From Mangrovimonas sp. ST2L15 (GTDB lineage Bacteria; Bacteroidota; Bacteroidia; Flavobacteriales; Flavobacteriaceae): 64,000 nt of DNA. The stretch lies in the NCBI RefSeq assembly GCF_001280515.1, contig NZ_LBIQ01000030.1:1866501-1930500 (forward strand), given 5' to 3'. Under the pieces are notes generated by a model that was not told the DNA's origin, ran no database searches, and was given only the letters and a program-made list of their open reading frames with translations. Position 1 is the stretch's first letter, and each line of letters begins with the position of its first letter. Position numbers and translations under genes: made by a program. This document shows, one piece after another, positions 9,101 to 16,679 of the stretch.

Positions 9101-9512
9101 CAGTTTGTCTAATGGCCATCACATCACTATGATCTCCAAAAACAGATAAAGCATGGGTTGCAATACTACGTGTGGGACAATGAATGACATGGGGAAGAAG
9201 TTCACCTGCCATTTTATACATGTTTGGCATCATTAAAAGTAAACCTTGTGATGCTGTAAAGGTAGTGGCCAAAGATCCGGTTTGAAGGGCGCCGTGAAGG
9301 GTTCCTGCAACACCACTTTCACTTTGCATTTCAATTACTTCGGGTATTTGACCAAACATATTTTTGTGACCCAAAGAAGCCCATTCTTCAACTGACTCTG
9401 AGATTTCAGAAGCTGGTGTAATAGGATAAATAGGGAATATTTCATTGGTCTTAAAAGCTACCTTAGCAACTTCTTTATTTCCAGTTGATACGATGTAATG
9501 AGAAGGTTTCAT
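6153..9512 (-). CDS. Divergent pyruvate:ferredoxin oxidoreductase-like protein
   Basis: 1119 residues, slightly short for single-chain PFOR/NifJ (about 1170-1200). Domain order is normal: N-terminal YPITPASEI and GFRTSHEI (substrate side), a middle domain, two ferredoxin-type C-x2-C-x2-C-x3-C clusters (CTQCGLCSLACP near base 7560 and CTGCNHCVDFC near 7400), and a C-terminal thiamine domain (GGDGWAYDIGF, NEVYDNTGGQASKATPFG). Two departures stand out. Of the four Cys that bind the thiamine-proximal [4Fe-4S] cluster in known PFORs, only Cys768 remains; the others align with Pro765, Ala793 and Ser1024. The GSDGTVGANKN-type motif of the middle domain is also lost. It follows the osmC gene by 50 bp across a hairpin, downstream of a sigma54 promoter. 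A 2-oxoacid-related redox role is likely, but the electron route must differ from PFOR. Confidence 0.85.
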   Translation of the reverse strand: MKPSHYIVSTGNKEVAKVAFKTNEIFPIYPITPASEISESVEEWASLGHKNMFGQIPEVIEMQSESGVAGTLHGALQTGSLATTFTASQGLLLMMPNMYKMAGELLPHVIHCPTRSIATHALSVFGDHSDVMAIRQTGYAMLCANSIQEVHDFSFIAQVATHKTQIPFIHFYDGFRTSHEINTLEPISDEVISQLYQPNELTNNLFERRLTPFNPKIKGTSQGPDTFFQGREAINPVYESCASQVQNIMDEFAKYTNRSYKIFEYCGHPEAEHIIVCMGSGAETIEETINHLNLRDEKLGLIKVRLYRPFYKKAFLDALPKSVKNIAVLDRTKEPGSAKEPLFLDVSQTLLDAFQTQNIQHLPRIMGGRYGLSSKEFTPNMVQVIFENLKSETPKTDFTVGINDDLTHKSLKISESFNLNYNYNVEIQLVKKTNETNSFNLERFCQKLQSNSEKFVQGYTEISYKKSDYLEISHLRISENPIKAPYLIQQPKYFYLDSLDILNHQSFLSKLKANTILFINQLETEVSLNQICLDKLKNKGITLYHIPQKDLSELIFEIMKNHNQIKILETSDYLKPIKIENVQLNHQPTDSGSQVHEFIQSILNGEGNELPVSEFPNDGTYYTNTSELNQRFFRAEIPEWDSNACTQCGLCSLACPQCAIRLKSLGTLDIEEMPSSLTYKPFNDKDWQSDTYFSVAINPDQCTGCNHCVDFCETKALKMVKNTPDKKELWDSLSKVPEMDRTSINPFKLKQQQFLEPLYKYPYGPEGCGQAPYLKVLSQLFGDRMLVANATGASSIIGGALPTTPWSTNDEGHGPAWSNSLFEDNAELGLGFALSNRLQNSKVKSELISFSNHIPNHLIEQVLNNPQKTTVDFQKMNMDISRIKVILLKMNSDKALKLSSKLEQLIKKSVWCIGGDGWAYDIGFSGIDHVLASQENINILVLDNEVYDNTGGQASKATPFGASAKFQYQAKPRIKKDLGQIAMTYKHAYVGSIALMANPEQALKTLIEAEQYEGPSIILAYCPSASHGIDMKHPKKHIQAVVNSGHWPLYRYNPELISEGVNPFQLDTETPTLKIQEFIPMEKRFQKLMDSNQPEALFENIQNQYDKKYRELKKLESIF

Positions 9513-9522
9513 GATTCAAAAA

Positions 9523-9557
9523 TTTTAAGCCCATTCAAAAAGGGAATGGGCTTAAAA
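9523..9557 (-). terminator. Intercistronic hairpin between osmC and the PFOR-like gene
   Basis: A perfect 14-bp stem (TTTTAAGCCCATTC at 9523-9536 with GAATGGGCTTAAAA at 9544-9557, 7-nt loop) lies between the osmC stop and the PFOR ATG at 9512. On the minus strand it is followed by a run of T, as in an intrinsic terminator, only 10 nt before the start codon. It probably causes partial termination or stabilises the osmC mRNA, so that osmC is expressed more than the PFOR gene. Confidence 0.75.
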
Positions 9558-9562
9558 ACAGT

Positions 9563-10114
9563 TTACTTTACAATTTCGATTGAAACTGGTGTTGGATTGG
9601 TAATCATGTCATAAACAGGTGAGAATTTTGCCAATTCTTCCAACTGTTCTGGAGTAGCATCAGATTTTACTTTAAGTTTAAAGGTAATTCCATTGAATCC
9701 TTTTCTCATTTCAGGATCCAATCCTAAGAAACCTTGCAAATCTAAATCTCCTTCCAAAGACGCCTCAGCAGCTTCTATTTCAATTCCGTTGGCTGCTGCG
9801 TGATAAACCATAGCTCCAGTTAAACAAGATCCTAAAGCGTGAAGTACAACTTCTGGTGGTGTGGCCGCTTCATTATGTCCTAAAAGAACTTCTGGGTGGC
9901 TACATTCCATTGTAAAGGTTTCTTTTCTAGATTGGTCTTCTGCACCAACACCATAAAAGCTCTTGATACTAGACACACAGTGCCCACCATCAATCCAATT
10001 GTTTTTAGCTCTAAATTTGAATTTTGCTAATTCTGGATTCGTTTGAACAGCTCCTACTGTTTCAACTAATTGATCCACGTTTACTCCGTTTTTAATGTTT
10101 TCTGTAGTAATCAT
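9563..10114 (-). CDS. OsmC family protein
   Basis: 183 residues, cytoplasmic, with the OsmC/Ohr fold signature. The two redox Cys of the family appear in MECSHPEVLLG and ALGSCLTGAMVYHA. C-terminal text GFNGITFKLKVKSDATPEQLEEL and the closing TPV-type strand are typical. Members of this superfamily reduce organic hydroperoxides or act in thiol chemistry; this longer branch is not classical Ohr. First gene of a two-gene unit with the PFOR-like gene, immediately downstream of a sigma54 promoter (10156-10171) and enhancer-like palindromes. The co-regulation suggests a role in protecting or supplying the PFOR-like enzyme, or in persulfide handling (inference). Confidence 0.9.
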   Translation of the reverse strand: MITTENIKNGVNVDQLVETVGAVQTNPELAKFKFRAKNNWIDGGHCVSSIKSFYGVGAEDQSRKETFTMECSHPEVLLGHNEAATPPEVVLHALGSCLTGAMVYHAAANGIEIEAAEASLEGDLDLQGFLGLDPEMRKGFNGITFKLKVKSDATPEQLEELAKFSPVYDMITNPTPVSIEIVK

Positions 10115-10155
10115 TTTTTTAAATTTTAATTGTTAAACATTGACAACCACATATA

Positions 10156-10171
10156 TGCATTTGGCGTGCCA
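10156..10171 (-). promoter_or_regulatory. Sigma54 (RpoN) -24/-12 promoter of osmC-PFOR
   Basis: The minus strand reads TGGCACGCCAAATGCA, matching the sigma54 consensus TGGCACG-N4-TTGCA at all but one base, with GG (-24) and GC (-12) at the required spacing. The predicted transcription start is near 10145, about 30 nt upstream of the osmC ATG at 10114. An activator with a sigma54 interaction domain is encoded directly upstream. Confidence 0.88.
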
Positions 10172-10230
10172 AAAAACATAAATACTTGTAAATCAAGAAA
10201 ATAAACGAGATTGTGTATTTGGGAAGACTC

Positions 10231-10283
10231 ACGAAATCTCGTGAATTCACGAAATTTCGTTACGGTTGATTACGAAAAATCGT
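10231..10283. promoter_or_regulatory. Tandem palindromic enhancer sites (ACGAAA-NN-TCGT)
   Basis: Three 12-bp sites: ACGAAATCTCGT (10231-10242), ACGAAATTTCGT (10249-10260, a perfect palindrome) and ACGAAAAATCGT (10272-10283). A weaker fourth, ACGAGATTGTGT, is at 10205-10216. They lie about 85-140 bp upstream of the predicted sigma54 start, the normal distance for activator binding, and end 6 bp before the activator stop codon at 10289. Most simply they are the binding sites of that activator. Confidence 0.78.
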
Positions 10284-10288
10284 TAAGA

Positions 10289-12127
10289 TCAGGGTTTTAT
10301 AATCTTTAAGGCCTTGATTTTTGAGGAGAGGGTGGTAGGTGGTAATTGAAGAAGTGCTGCTGCACCATTCTTTCCAGAAATTCTCCAATTGGTTCTTTCG
10401 AGTGCTTTAACAATATTCTCTTTTTCAAAGTCGGTTAATTGGGAGGCTGTCCAAATTGGATTGTCTGGGATTGCTTCAGATTTGATTTCATTTGGGCCTA
10501 TAGAAGGAATAATAGAGCTTAGATTAACTTGTCCTTCTTGAGAGATTATAACGGCTCGTTCCATTAAGTTTTGTAATTCTCGAACATTTCCCGGCCATTG
10601 ATAAGAGCTAAGAAGATTAATATCGGATTCTGAAAATTGTATTAATGGCTTGTTTAGTTTTTTGCAAAAATTTGCGACCATGTCATTGGCTATGTCACAA
10701 ACATCATTGCCTCTTTCTTTAAGAGGGGGTATGTGAATGGGAAATACATTTAAACGATAGAAAAGATCTTCTCTAAAAGTGCCTTTCTCAGCCCGTTTCC
10801 TCAAATCCCTATGGGTTGCAGCAAGAATCCGCACATCCACTTTAATCGTTTTAGAACTTCCCAAAGGCTCAAATTCACCTTCTTGAATAACCCTTAGTAG
10901 TTTAGGCTGTAAATCAAGGGGTAGTTCGCCAATTTCATCCAAGAATAAAGTGCCAGAATGAGCAAGTTCAAACCGACCCTTTCTGTCTGTCGAAGCGCCT
11001 GTAAAGGCCCCTTTAACATGTCCGAACAGTTCACTTTCTATGAGATTAGAGGGTATGGCTCCACAATTTATTCTAATGAAAGGTTTGTCAAATCTGAAAC
11101 TTGCTTGGTGAATGGCTTTTGCTACCAACTCTTTTCCAGTCCCTGTTTCTCCGGTAATTAAAACCGTAGCATCTGTTGTAGCCACTTGGTCTATCTGCCT
11201 TAAAACTTGGAGCATGGTTTCATGTTTCGCGGTAATACCATGATTGTTGGACTTTTCCTGTAACTCGGCTTCCAGATATTCCGTCTTCTTGGTTAAAAGT
11301 TTTATGGTATGTTCCGTCTTGATTTTATCTTCTATATTTCTAAAAATAATGAGGTATAAAAGTCCCTTTTCATCTTCAATCTTGCTCAAGGTCACCTCAT
11401 GTATTGACAGGGTTTCGTTAGAGCCAATAACAGTGATGGGTTGGGGGAGAAATTTCTTAAATTTATTTTTTTCATTATTGGCAGCGTTAATTTCATCTTC
11501 TAAAAATTGAGCACTCGGTTCATCAAGAAAGAATAACAAATTTCTGTGAATAGCATCCATATTTTCAATCATGATGTTTGCAGACGGATTGGTCATTTGA
11601 ATTTTGAAATCTTCTGAAATCATGATTATAGCATCCATGGCTCCATTAATAAGTCCTTGAAACTTGGCATTGGAAATCTCTAGATCATGTTTGGATTTGG
11701 CCAATTCCATTTGCATTTGGTCCAAGTGCCGATGTCTTTCAATCATAACAGATAAAACACCTTTAGAAAATCCCAAATCTGTTTGAATCAAGTGTAAAAA
11801 ATCCTCTTGTTTAAGTAATAACAAGGTGGAATCTTCTGTACATGTTGCTGTGGCCGATCTTTCTTTTTGATCAATCAGTGCATATTCACCCAAACAATCC
11901 CCTGGTAGCGCTATATGAAATATATGATGCTCATCATGGATTTTAATTTCACCTTCCTTTATAATATACATAACATCTCCAGGCTCTCCTTTTTTGAAAA
12001 TAATATCCCTTTGAGAGAATTCCTTTTTGATAAGAACGCTATCCAAATGCTTTAAAGAGTTCTCTGAGACTTTTGAAAAAAAAGAAACCGAGGAAAGAAA
12101 TGAAATTGAAGGTATTTTGGTAGCCAT
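10289..12127 (-). CDS. Sigma54-dependent activator with cNMP-binding and PAS domains
   Basis: 612 residues from ATG 12127; an in-frame ATG at 12175 would add 16 residues that look non-conserved. Domains in order: a CRP-type cyclic-nucleotide pocket (about 10-125) with the phosphate-cassette pattern [15 protein letters not shown] retaining the Glu and Arg; a coiled-coil linker; a PAS-like domain (about 155-265); a sigma54 AAA+ domain with Walker A GETGTGKE (326-333) and GAFTGA (373-378); and a Fis-type helix-turn-helix at the C-terminus. It should bind the palindromes just past its stop codon and activate the sigma54 promoter of osmC-PFOR. A CRP sensor plus PAS in place of a receiver domain implies control by a small molecule rather than by phosphorylation. 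A nucleotide cyclase gene is divergent from it. Confidence 0.92.
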   Translation of the reverse strand: MATKIPSISFLSSVSFFSKVSENSLKHLDSVLIKKEFSQRDIIFKKGEPGDVMYIIKEGEIKIHDEHHIFHIALPGDCLGEYALIDQKERSATATCTEDSTLLLLKQEDFLHLIQTDLGFSKGVLSVMIERHRHLDQMQMELAKSKHDLEISNAKFQGLINGAMDAIIMISEDFKIQMTNPSANIMIENMDAIHRNLLFFLDEPSAQFLEDEINAANNEKNKFKKFLPQPITVIGSNETLSIHEVTLSKIEDEKGLLYLIIFRNIEDKIKTEHTIKLLTKKTEYLEAELQEKSNNHGITAKHETMLQVLRQIDQVATTDATVLITGETGTGKELVAKAIHQASFRFDKPFIRINCGAIPSNLIESELFGHVKGAFTGASTDRKGRFELAHSGTLFLDEIGELPLDLQPKLLRVIQEGEFEPLGSSKTIKVDVRILAATHRDLRKRAEKGTFREDLFYRLNVFPIHIPPLKERGNDVCDIANDMVANFCKKLNKPLIQFSESDINLLSSYQWPGNVRELQNLMERAVIISQEGQVNLSSIIPSIGPNEIKSEAIPDNPIWTASQLTDFEKENIVKALERTNWRISGKNGAAALLQLPPTTLSSKIKALKIIKP

Positions 12128-12250
12128 TTGCTGTACTAATAGATAATTAAAGATATTAATAATTTTCAACTGCATTTATATAATGAATAGGAATTCAATT
12201 CATTAAGTATTTTCATTACCTTAGTAAGAACTAACTTAACTCTAAATTTC

Positions 12251-14275
12251 ATGTCTTCAAGTAGACAATTGGCGGCTATTATGTTTACCGATATTGAAGG
12301 GTATACCTCTTTGATGAATAGAGATGAAGAAGAAGGCATTGAACTCCGAATAAAACATAGAAAAGCATTTGAAAGTACCACGGAGGCATATCATGGAACC
12401 GTTGTGCAATATTTTGGGGATGGAACCCTGAGTATTTTCAAAAGCACCGTTGAGGCTATTGATTGTGCCATTGAACTTCAAAAAGTTTATTTGGATTTGG
12501 ACATCCCTGTGAGGATTGGAATCCATGTTGGGGATATTGTTTTATCAAATGATGATATTATAGGCGATGCGGTTAATGTGGCTTCAAGAATAGAATCGGG
12601 GGCCATTCCTGGGAGTATTTTAATATCAGATAAGGTTCATGATCAAGTTAGAAATCACCGTCATATACAAACGGTTTTTTTAGATGCTTTTGAACTCAAA
12701 AATGTGGATGGGACCACACCGGTTTTTGCTATTTCTAATGAATTTATTAAAGTGCCAACGGTTGAGGAGGTTCGAAGTAAAATGAAACTAGCCAAAGGAG
12801 ATATATCCCATTCAAAAAGTTCTAGAAAAATAAAGGTGCTTTCTGTTTTGTTGGTTTTATTGGTTTTGGCATTTGCAGCCTATTTTTTTGCCACTAAGGA
12901 GCCTTCCAATAAGTTGTCAATTGCCGTACTACCATTCAGTAATTTAAGTTTGGAAGAAAACTCAGATTTGTTTCGGGATGGTATCACGGAGGATATCCTG
13001 ACCAACCTTTCAAGGTTGCATGATTTACATGTAATTTCCAAGACTTCGGTTATGAAGTACAAGGATTCAAAAAAAACAATTCCCGAAATAGCTGAGGAAT
13101 TGGGGGTGACTTTTATTTTGGAAGGAAGCATAAGAATGCAAGGAAATCAAATAAGAGTAACAGCCCAATTAATTGATGCCAAGAATGATGAATTTATTTG
13201 GGCCGAAGATTATGACAAAACTTTGACAGATATTTTCTTGATTCAATCCCAGCTTTCCGAAGAAATAGTCGAAGCATTACAGTTAAGTCTCACAGACGAA
13301 CAACAGGCTGAAATGAAAATCATTCCTACCAAAAACATTGAAGCTTACCAGTTGTTCCTAAAAGGAAAACAGGAGGCAGATAAGCGGACAAAAGAGAGCA
13401 TTGAAAAAAGTATTGATTACTACAACCAAGCCTTGGCACTTGATCCCAATTATGCTGAGGCCTATGCAGAGATAGCCAATTCTACCTTCCTCATGTCTTA
13501 TTATGCCAATGCTGATCCAGAGGAAACTTCAAAAAGGGCCAAGGAATTTTTGGAGAAGGCAGAAAATATAAATAATAGAATTGCGCGGATTTACACGGTT
13601 AAAGGTTTACTCTTCAATCATGAAAAGAACTATCCAGAAGCAGAAAAGGCATTTGAAAAAGCTATATTTCTTTCACCCAATGACATTACGGCTAGACATC
13701 AGTATGCTACTTATTTTTATTATACCGAACAATTTGAAAAGCAATTGGAACAAACCAAAATTGCCTATAGTTTAGACCCGCTGTCATTTGCTACCGCTTC
13801 AAGCTATTTTAATGCTTTAGTGACCAATGGCTTATTTGAAGAAGCTGAAAAAATGATTAAGCATATTTCTGAAACATATGATGAGAGCGATCCGTTTATA
13901 ATAAACAGATTGTATATGAGATTATATATGTCTAAACCTGATTATAAAAAAGCTATTAAACCACTTCGGGAATTGGTTGCAAAAGACCAAAATTACCTAC
14001 GTTTCTTAGGTTATAGTTATGGCCAAATTGGAGATACAGCTGCCGCTTACAGAGTGATAGATAGTATCAGACAGCTTCCTTTTGGTCGCATGACCAATCA
14101 CCGTATTGCCGTTGTTTTTGCCGGAATGGATATAAAGGACAGTGTTTTTTATTATTTGGACTCGGCAAGAAACAAAAGTAATTTCTTTGATCATCACTCT
14201 TTATATTATTTTGACTCTATCAAGAAGGACCCACGTTACAACGGTTTGTTAAAGCAGCATGAATTACTTGAATAA
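12251..14275 (+). CDS. Class III nucleotide cyclase with TM, FlgO-like and TPR regions
   Basis: 674 residues. The catalytic domain (1-165) has metal-binding Asp14 (FTDIEGYT) and Asp57 (GDGTLS), Asp102, and transition-state Asn109/Arg113 (VNVASR). The residue usually Lys in adenylate cyclases (VVK) is Gln53 (VVQYFGDG). One membrane span (about 195-213) is followed by a FlgO-like domain (about 223-340, IAVLPFSNLS, DGITEDILTNLSRL, FILEGSIR) and TPR repeats to the end. The topology puts the cyclase in the cytoplasm and the TPRs in the periplasm. It is divergent from the cNMP-sensing sigma54 activator, with about 120 bp between starts, so it may make that activator's ligand (inference). Product specificity, cAMP or cGMP, is uncertain. 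Confidence 0.88.
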   Translation: MSSSRQLAAIMFTDIEGYTSLMNRDEEEGIELRIKHRKAFESTTEAYHGTVVQYFGDGTLSIFKSTVEAIDCAIELQKVYLDLDIPVRIGIHVGDIVLSNDDIIGDAVNVASRIESGAIPGSILISDKVHDQVRNHRHIQTVFLDAFELKNVDGTTPVFAISNEFIKVPTVEEVRSKMKLAKGDISHSKSSRKIKVLSVLLVLLVLAFAAYFFATKEPSNKLSIAVLPFSNLSLEENSDLFRDGITEDILTNLSRLHDLHVISKTSVMKYKDSKKTIPEIAEELGVTFILEGSIRMQGNQIRVTAQLIDAKNDEFIWAEDYDKTLTDIFLIQSQLSEEIVEALQLSLTDEQQAEMKIIPTKNIEAYQLFLKGKQEADKRTKESIEKSIDYYNQALALDPNYAEAYAEIANSTFLMSYYANADPEETSKRAKEFLEKAENINNRIARIYTVKGLLFNHEKNYPEAEKAFEKAIFLSPNDITARHQYATYFYYTEQFEKQLEQTKIAYSLDPLSFATASSYFNALVTNGLFEEAEKMIKHISETYDESDPFIINRLYMRLYMSKPDYKKAIKPLRELVAKDQNYLRFLGYSYGQIGDTAAAYRVIDSIRQLPFGRMTNHRIAVVFAGMDIKDSVFYYLDSARNKSNFFDHHSLYYFDSIKKDPRYNGLLKQHELLE

Positions 14276-14345
14276 TTCGGTATGTGTAACTTGGGATACT
14301 GTGTCCTTCGTTTCTTTTTGCGACCTTATGATAAATATAAGTACT

Positions 14346-14981
14346 ATGAAAACTTTGTTTGGAAAAACATGGATTGTAATGGTTGCAATTATGTTTACTG
14401 TGGGGTTTGGTTTTTCATCTTGTAGTGATGACGACAATGAAACTGCAACACCCCAATTGATCAATGCGAATCTAACCGATTCTGAAGAGGAAGCACTTCT
14501 TTTTATGTTGGAAGAAGAGAAGCTGGCACGAGATGTTTATATTTACCTGGGTAATTTGTGGGGTACCAATCAATTTTTGAATATCAAGCAAAGTGAACAA
14601 ACACATATGGATGCTGTTAAATCACTTATAGATAAATATGATGTATCCTATGAGATTTTACCTGTAGGCTCTTTTAATAATCAAGAGCTACAATTCCTTT
14701 ACAATACTTTGATTGAACAAGGTTCCCAAAATGTTCTTTCAGCATTAAATGTTGGAGCAGGTATTGAGGATTTGGATATTGTGGATCTGCAGAATTATTT
14801 AGATGAAATGGATCGCCCAGATATTGTTGCCGTTTTTGAAAGCCTTCAATGCGGCTCAGAAAACCATTTGAGAAGTTTTGTATTTGGTATTACCAATTTA
14901 GGAGAAGATTATGTTCCTAGTTATTTAACTCCTGAGCTTTATGAGAGTATTTTGAATTCTGAACAACAATCTTGTTTATAA
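14346..14981 (+). CDS. DUF2202 family lipoprotein
   Basis: 211 residues from ATG 14346. The upstream ATG at 14259 overlaps the cyclase gene and lacks a sensible N-terminus, whereas 14346 opens a lipoprotein signal peptide ending in the lipobox GFSSC. The mature part matches DUF2202: EEEALLFMLEEEKLARDVY, then QSEQTHMDAV, with spaced Glu/His pairs that look like a ferritin-like four-helix arrangement. An envelope location is expected; biochemical function is unknown. It follows the cyclase gene closely and may be co-transcribed with it. Confidence 0.85.
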   Translation: MKTLFGKTWIVMVAIMFTVGFGFSSCSDDDNETATPQLINANLTDSEEEALLFMLEEEKLARDVYIYLGNLWGTNQFLNIKQSEQTHMDAVKSLIDKYDVSYEILPVGSFNNQELQFLYNTLIEQGSQNVLSALNVGAGIEDLDIVDLQNYLDEMDRPDIVAVFESLQCGSENHLRSFVFGITNLGEDYVPSYLTPELYESILNSEQQSCL

Positions 14982-15076
14982 GAGTAAATAAAGTCTATTA
15001 TTTGATTTTTGATATTAAAAATGTAACATTTGAAGGTGCTTGACGACCTATAATTGAATCAATCAAAAAAAACATC

Positions 15077-15415
15077 ATGAGAGAAGATAAACAATTATTA
15101 GTCGTTACCCATCTAAGTCAGTTACTGACATGCCTGACAGGCTTTGGTGGACTCCTAGTACCCTTAGTTTTATGGGGAACACAAAAGGATAAGGTATTTG
15201 CCATGGATAAACAGGGCAAGGAAATAATCAATTTTCAATTGAGTATTATCATTTATTCGCTTATATGTATACCGTTAATTCTATTGTTGGGACTGGGGGT
15301 TTTAGGGCTTATTATCATAGGCTTAATTTCCATTGCTTTTCCTATTATAAATGCAATTAGGGCCAATAACAATGAAGTTACGAATTACCCGATGTCGATT
15401 CGTTTTATAAATTAG
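15077..15415 (+). CDS. DUF4870 domain-containing membrane protein
   Basis: 112 residues with three hydrophobic segments and the DUF4870 (Tic20-like) signature: an N-terminal LLVVTHLSQLL helix, a second segment LVPLVLWGTQKDK, the motif GKEIINFQLS, then two closely packed hydrophobic helices and a terminal YPMSIRFI. Small integral inner-membrane protein of unknown function. It ends just before a bidirectional terminator shared with the convergent dnaN gene. Confidence 0.88.
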   Translation: MREDKQLLVVTHLSQLLTCLTGFGGLLVPLVLWGTQKDKVFAMDKQGKEIINFQLSIIIYSLICIPLILLLGLGVLGLIIIGLISIAFPIINAIRANNNEVTNYPMSIRFIN

Positions 15416-15424
15416 ACCAATAAA

Positions 15425-15452
15425 AAAAGCTCATCTTTTATGATGAGCTTTT
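15425..15452. terminator. Bidirectional terminator between the DUF4870 gene and dnaN
   Basis: An 11-bp perfect stem (AAAAGCTCATC / GATGAGCTTTT) with a 6-nt loop. The A/T flanks give a T-run on either strand, serving both convergent genes. Confidence 0.85.
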
Positions 15453-15475
15453 CTATTGGTATTCATTTATTTTGG

Positions 15476-16594
15476 TTAACTGTTTAGCATTACTGGCATT
15501 ACCAACATGGTTACATATTCCCCTTCATCAAGTCCATCTACTGGAGTTAAAATTCCAGCGCGATTTGGCAAACTCATTTCTAATTGTACATCGTCTGAGC
15601 TTAGGTTGTTCAACATTTCAGTAAGGAATCGAGAGTTGAATCCAATTTGCATGTCGTCTCCTTGGTAATCACAGGTCAAGCGCTCTTCGGCTTTATTGCT
15701 GTAATCGATATCTTCTGCAGAAATATTTAATTCGGCACCAGCAATTTTTAAACGAATTTGATGGGTTGTTTTGTTTGAGAAGATACTCACACGACGAACC
15801 GAGTTTAAAAATTGAGTTCTATCAATTACTAATTTGTTTGGGTTTTCTTTAGGGATGACTGCTTCATAATTAGGATATTTTCCATCAATCAAACGACAAA
15901 CCAATTCCACATTGTCAAAAGAAAACTTAGCATTAGAATCGTTGTACTCAATATTGACGTTTTCATCACTAGTGGCCAGTATTCCCTTCAAAAGGTTTAA
16001 AGGTTTCTTTGGCATAATGAACTCGGTCGTTTGACCAGCCTGTACATCTTCTCTAGAGTATTTAACCAGCTTATGAGCATCAGTTGCTACAAAGGTTAAT
16101 CCTTCTGTTGAAAATTGAAAGAAAACACCACTCATTACTGGTCTCAAATCGTCATTACCAGCTGCAAAAATAGTTTTACTGATAGCAGTAGCCAATATAT
16201 CGGCAGAAACTAATGTGGATTGAGAATCCTCTAAGGTAACCGCATTCGGGAACTCATTCCCATCGGCATAAGCCAAAGTATATTTTCCATGATTGGAACT
16301 GATTTCTACCGTATTGTTATCTTCAACAACAAAGGTCAAAGGTTGCTCTGGAAATGTTTTTAAAGTATCCAATAACATTCTGGCTCCAACTGCTATACTA
16401 CCAGAACTATCACTTTCTACTTCCAATTTGGCAGACATGGTGGTCTCCAAATCACTGGCAGAAATAGTCAATTCTGTTTCATTCAATTCAAAAAGAAAAT
16501 TATCTAAAATAGGTAAGGTGTTGGAATTATTGATAACACCACCAAGTACTTGCAGTTGCTTAAGTAAATAGGTGCTTGATACTATAAATTTCAT
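15476..16594 (-). CDS. dnaN: DNA polymerase III subunit beta (sliding clamp)
   Basis: 372 residues, the family length, with three clamp domains. Recognisable elements are the N-terminal LLKQLQVLGGVI, the first-domain text LPILDNFLFEL, the ATDAHKLVKYSRE segment, and the C-terminal VMPVMLNS, matching the usual clamp end (LVMPM). The ring-shaped dimer tethers polymerase III to DNA. In flavobacteria dnaN is often away from dnaA, as here, where it is monocistronic beside gldFG. Nothing unusual in the protein. Confidence 0.97.
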   Translation of the reverse strand: MKFIVSSTYLLKQLQVLGGVINNSNTLPILDNFLFELNETELTISASDLETTMSAKLEVESDSSGSIAVGARMLLDTLKTFPEQPLTFVVEDNNTVEISSNHGKYTLAYADGNEFPNAVTLEDSQSTLVSADILATAISKTIFAAGNDDLRPVMSGVFFQFSTEGLTFVATDAHKLVKYSREDVQAGQTTEFIMPKKPLNLLKGILATSDENVNIEYNDSNAKFSFDNVELVCRLIDGKYPNYEAVIPKENPNKLVIDRTQFLNSVRRVSIFSNKTTHQIRLKIAGAELNISAEDIDYSNKAEERLTCDYQGDDMQIGFNSRFLTEMLNNLSSDDVQLEMSLPNRAGILTPVDGLDEGEYVTMLVMPVMLNS

Positions 16595-16632
16595 GTATTC
16601 AGAATCCTTAAAGTTCGTTTAATTACTATCTA

Positions 16633-16640
16633 CAAATATA
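16633..16640 (-). promoter_or_regulatory. Possible -7 element of dnaN
   Basis: The minus strand reads TATATTTG, an exact TAnnTTTG match, about 40 bp upstream of the dnaN ATG. A TTTG lies upstream, but the spacer is about 24 bp, longer than usual. Confidence 0.4.
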
Positions 16641-16679
16641 TTTGATTGCTCCTAATATCGGAAACAAACTTATTAACAT

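Noticed and set aside
12166-12381. Minus-strand ORF between the activator and cyclase genes
   Set aside because: It overlaps both genuine genes and lacks domain features.
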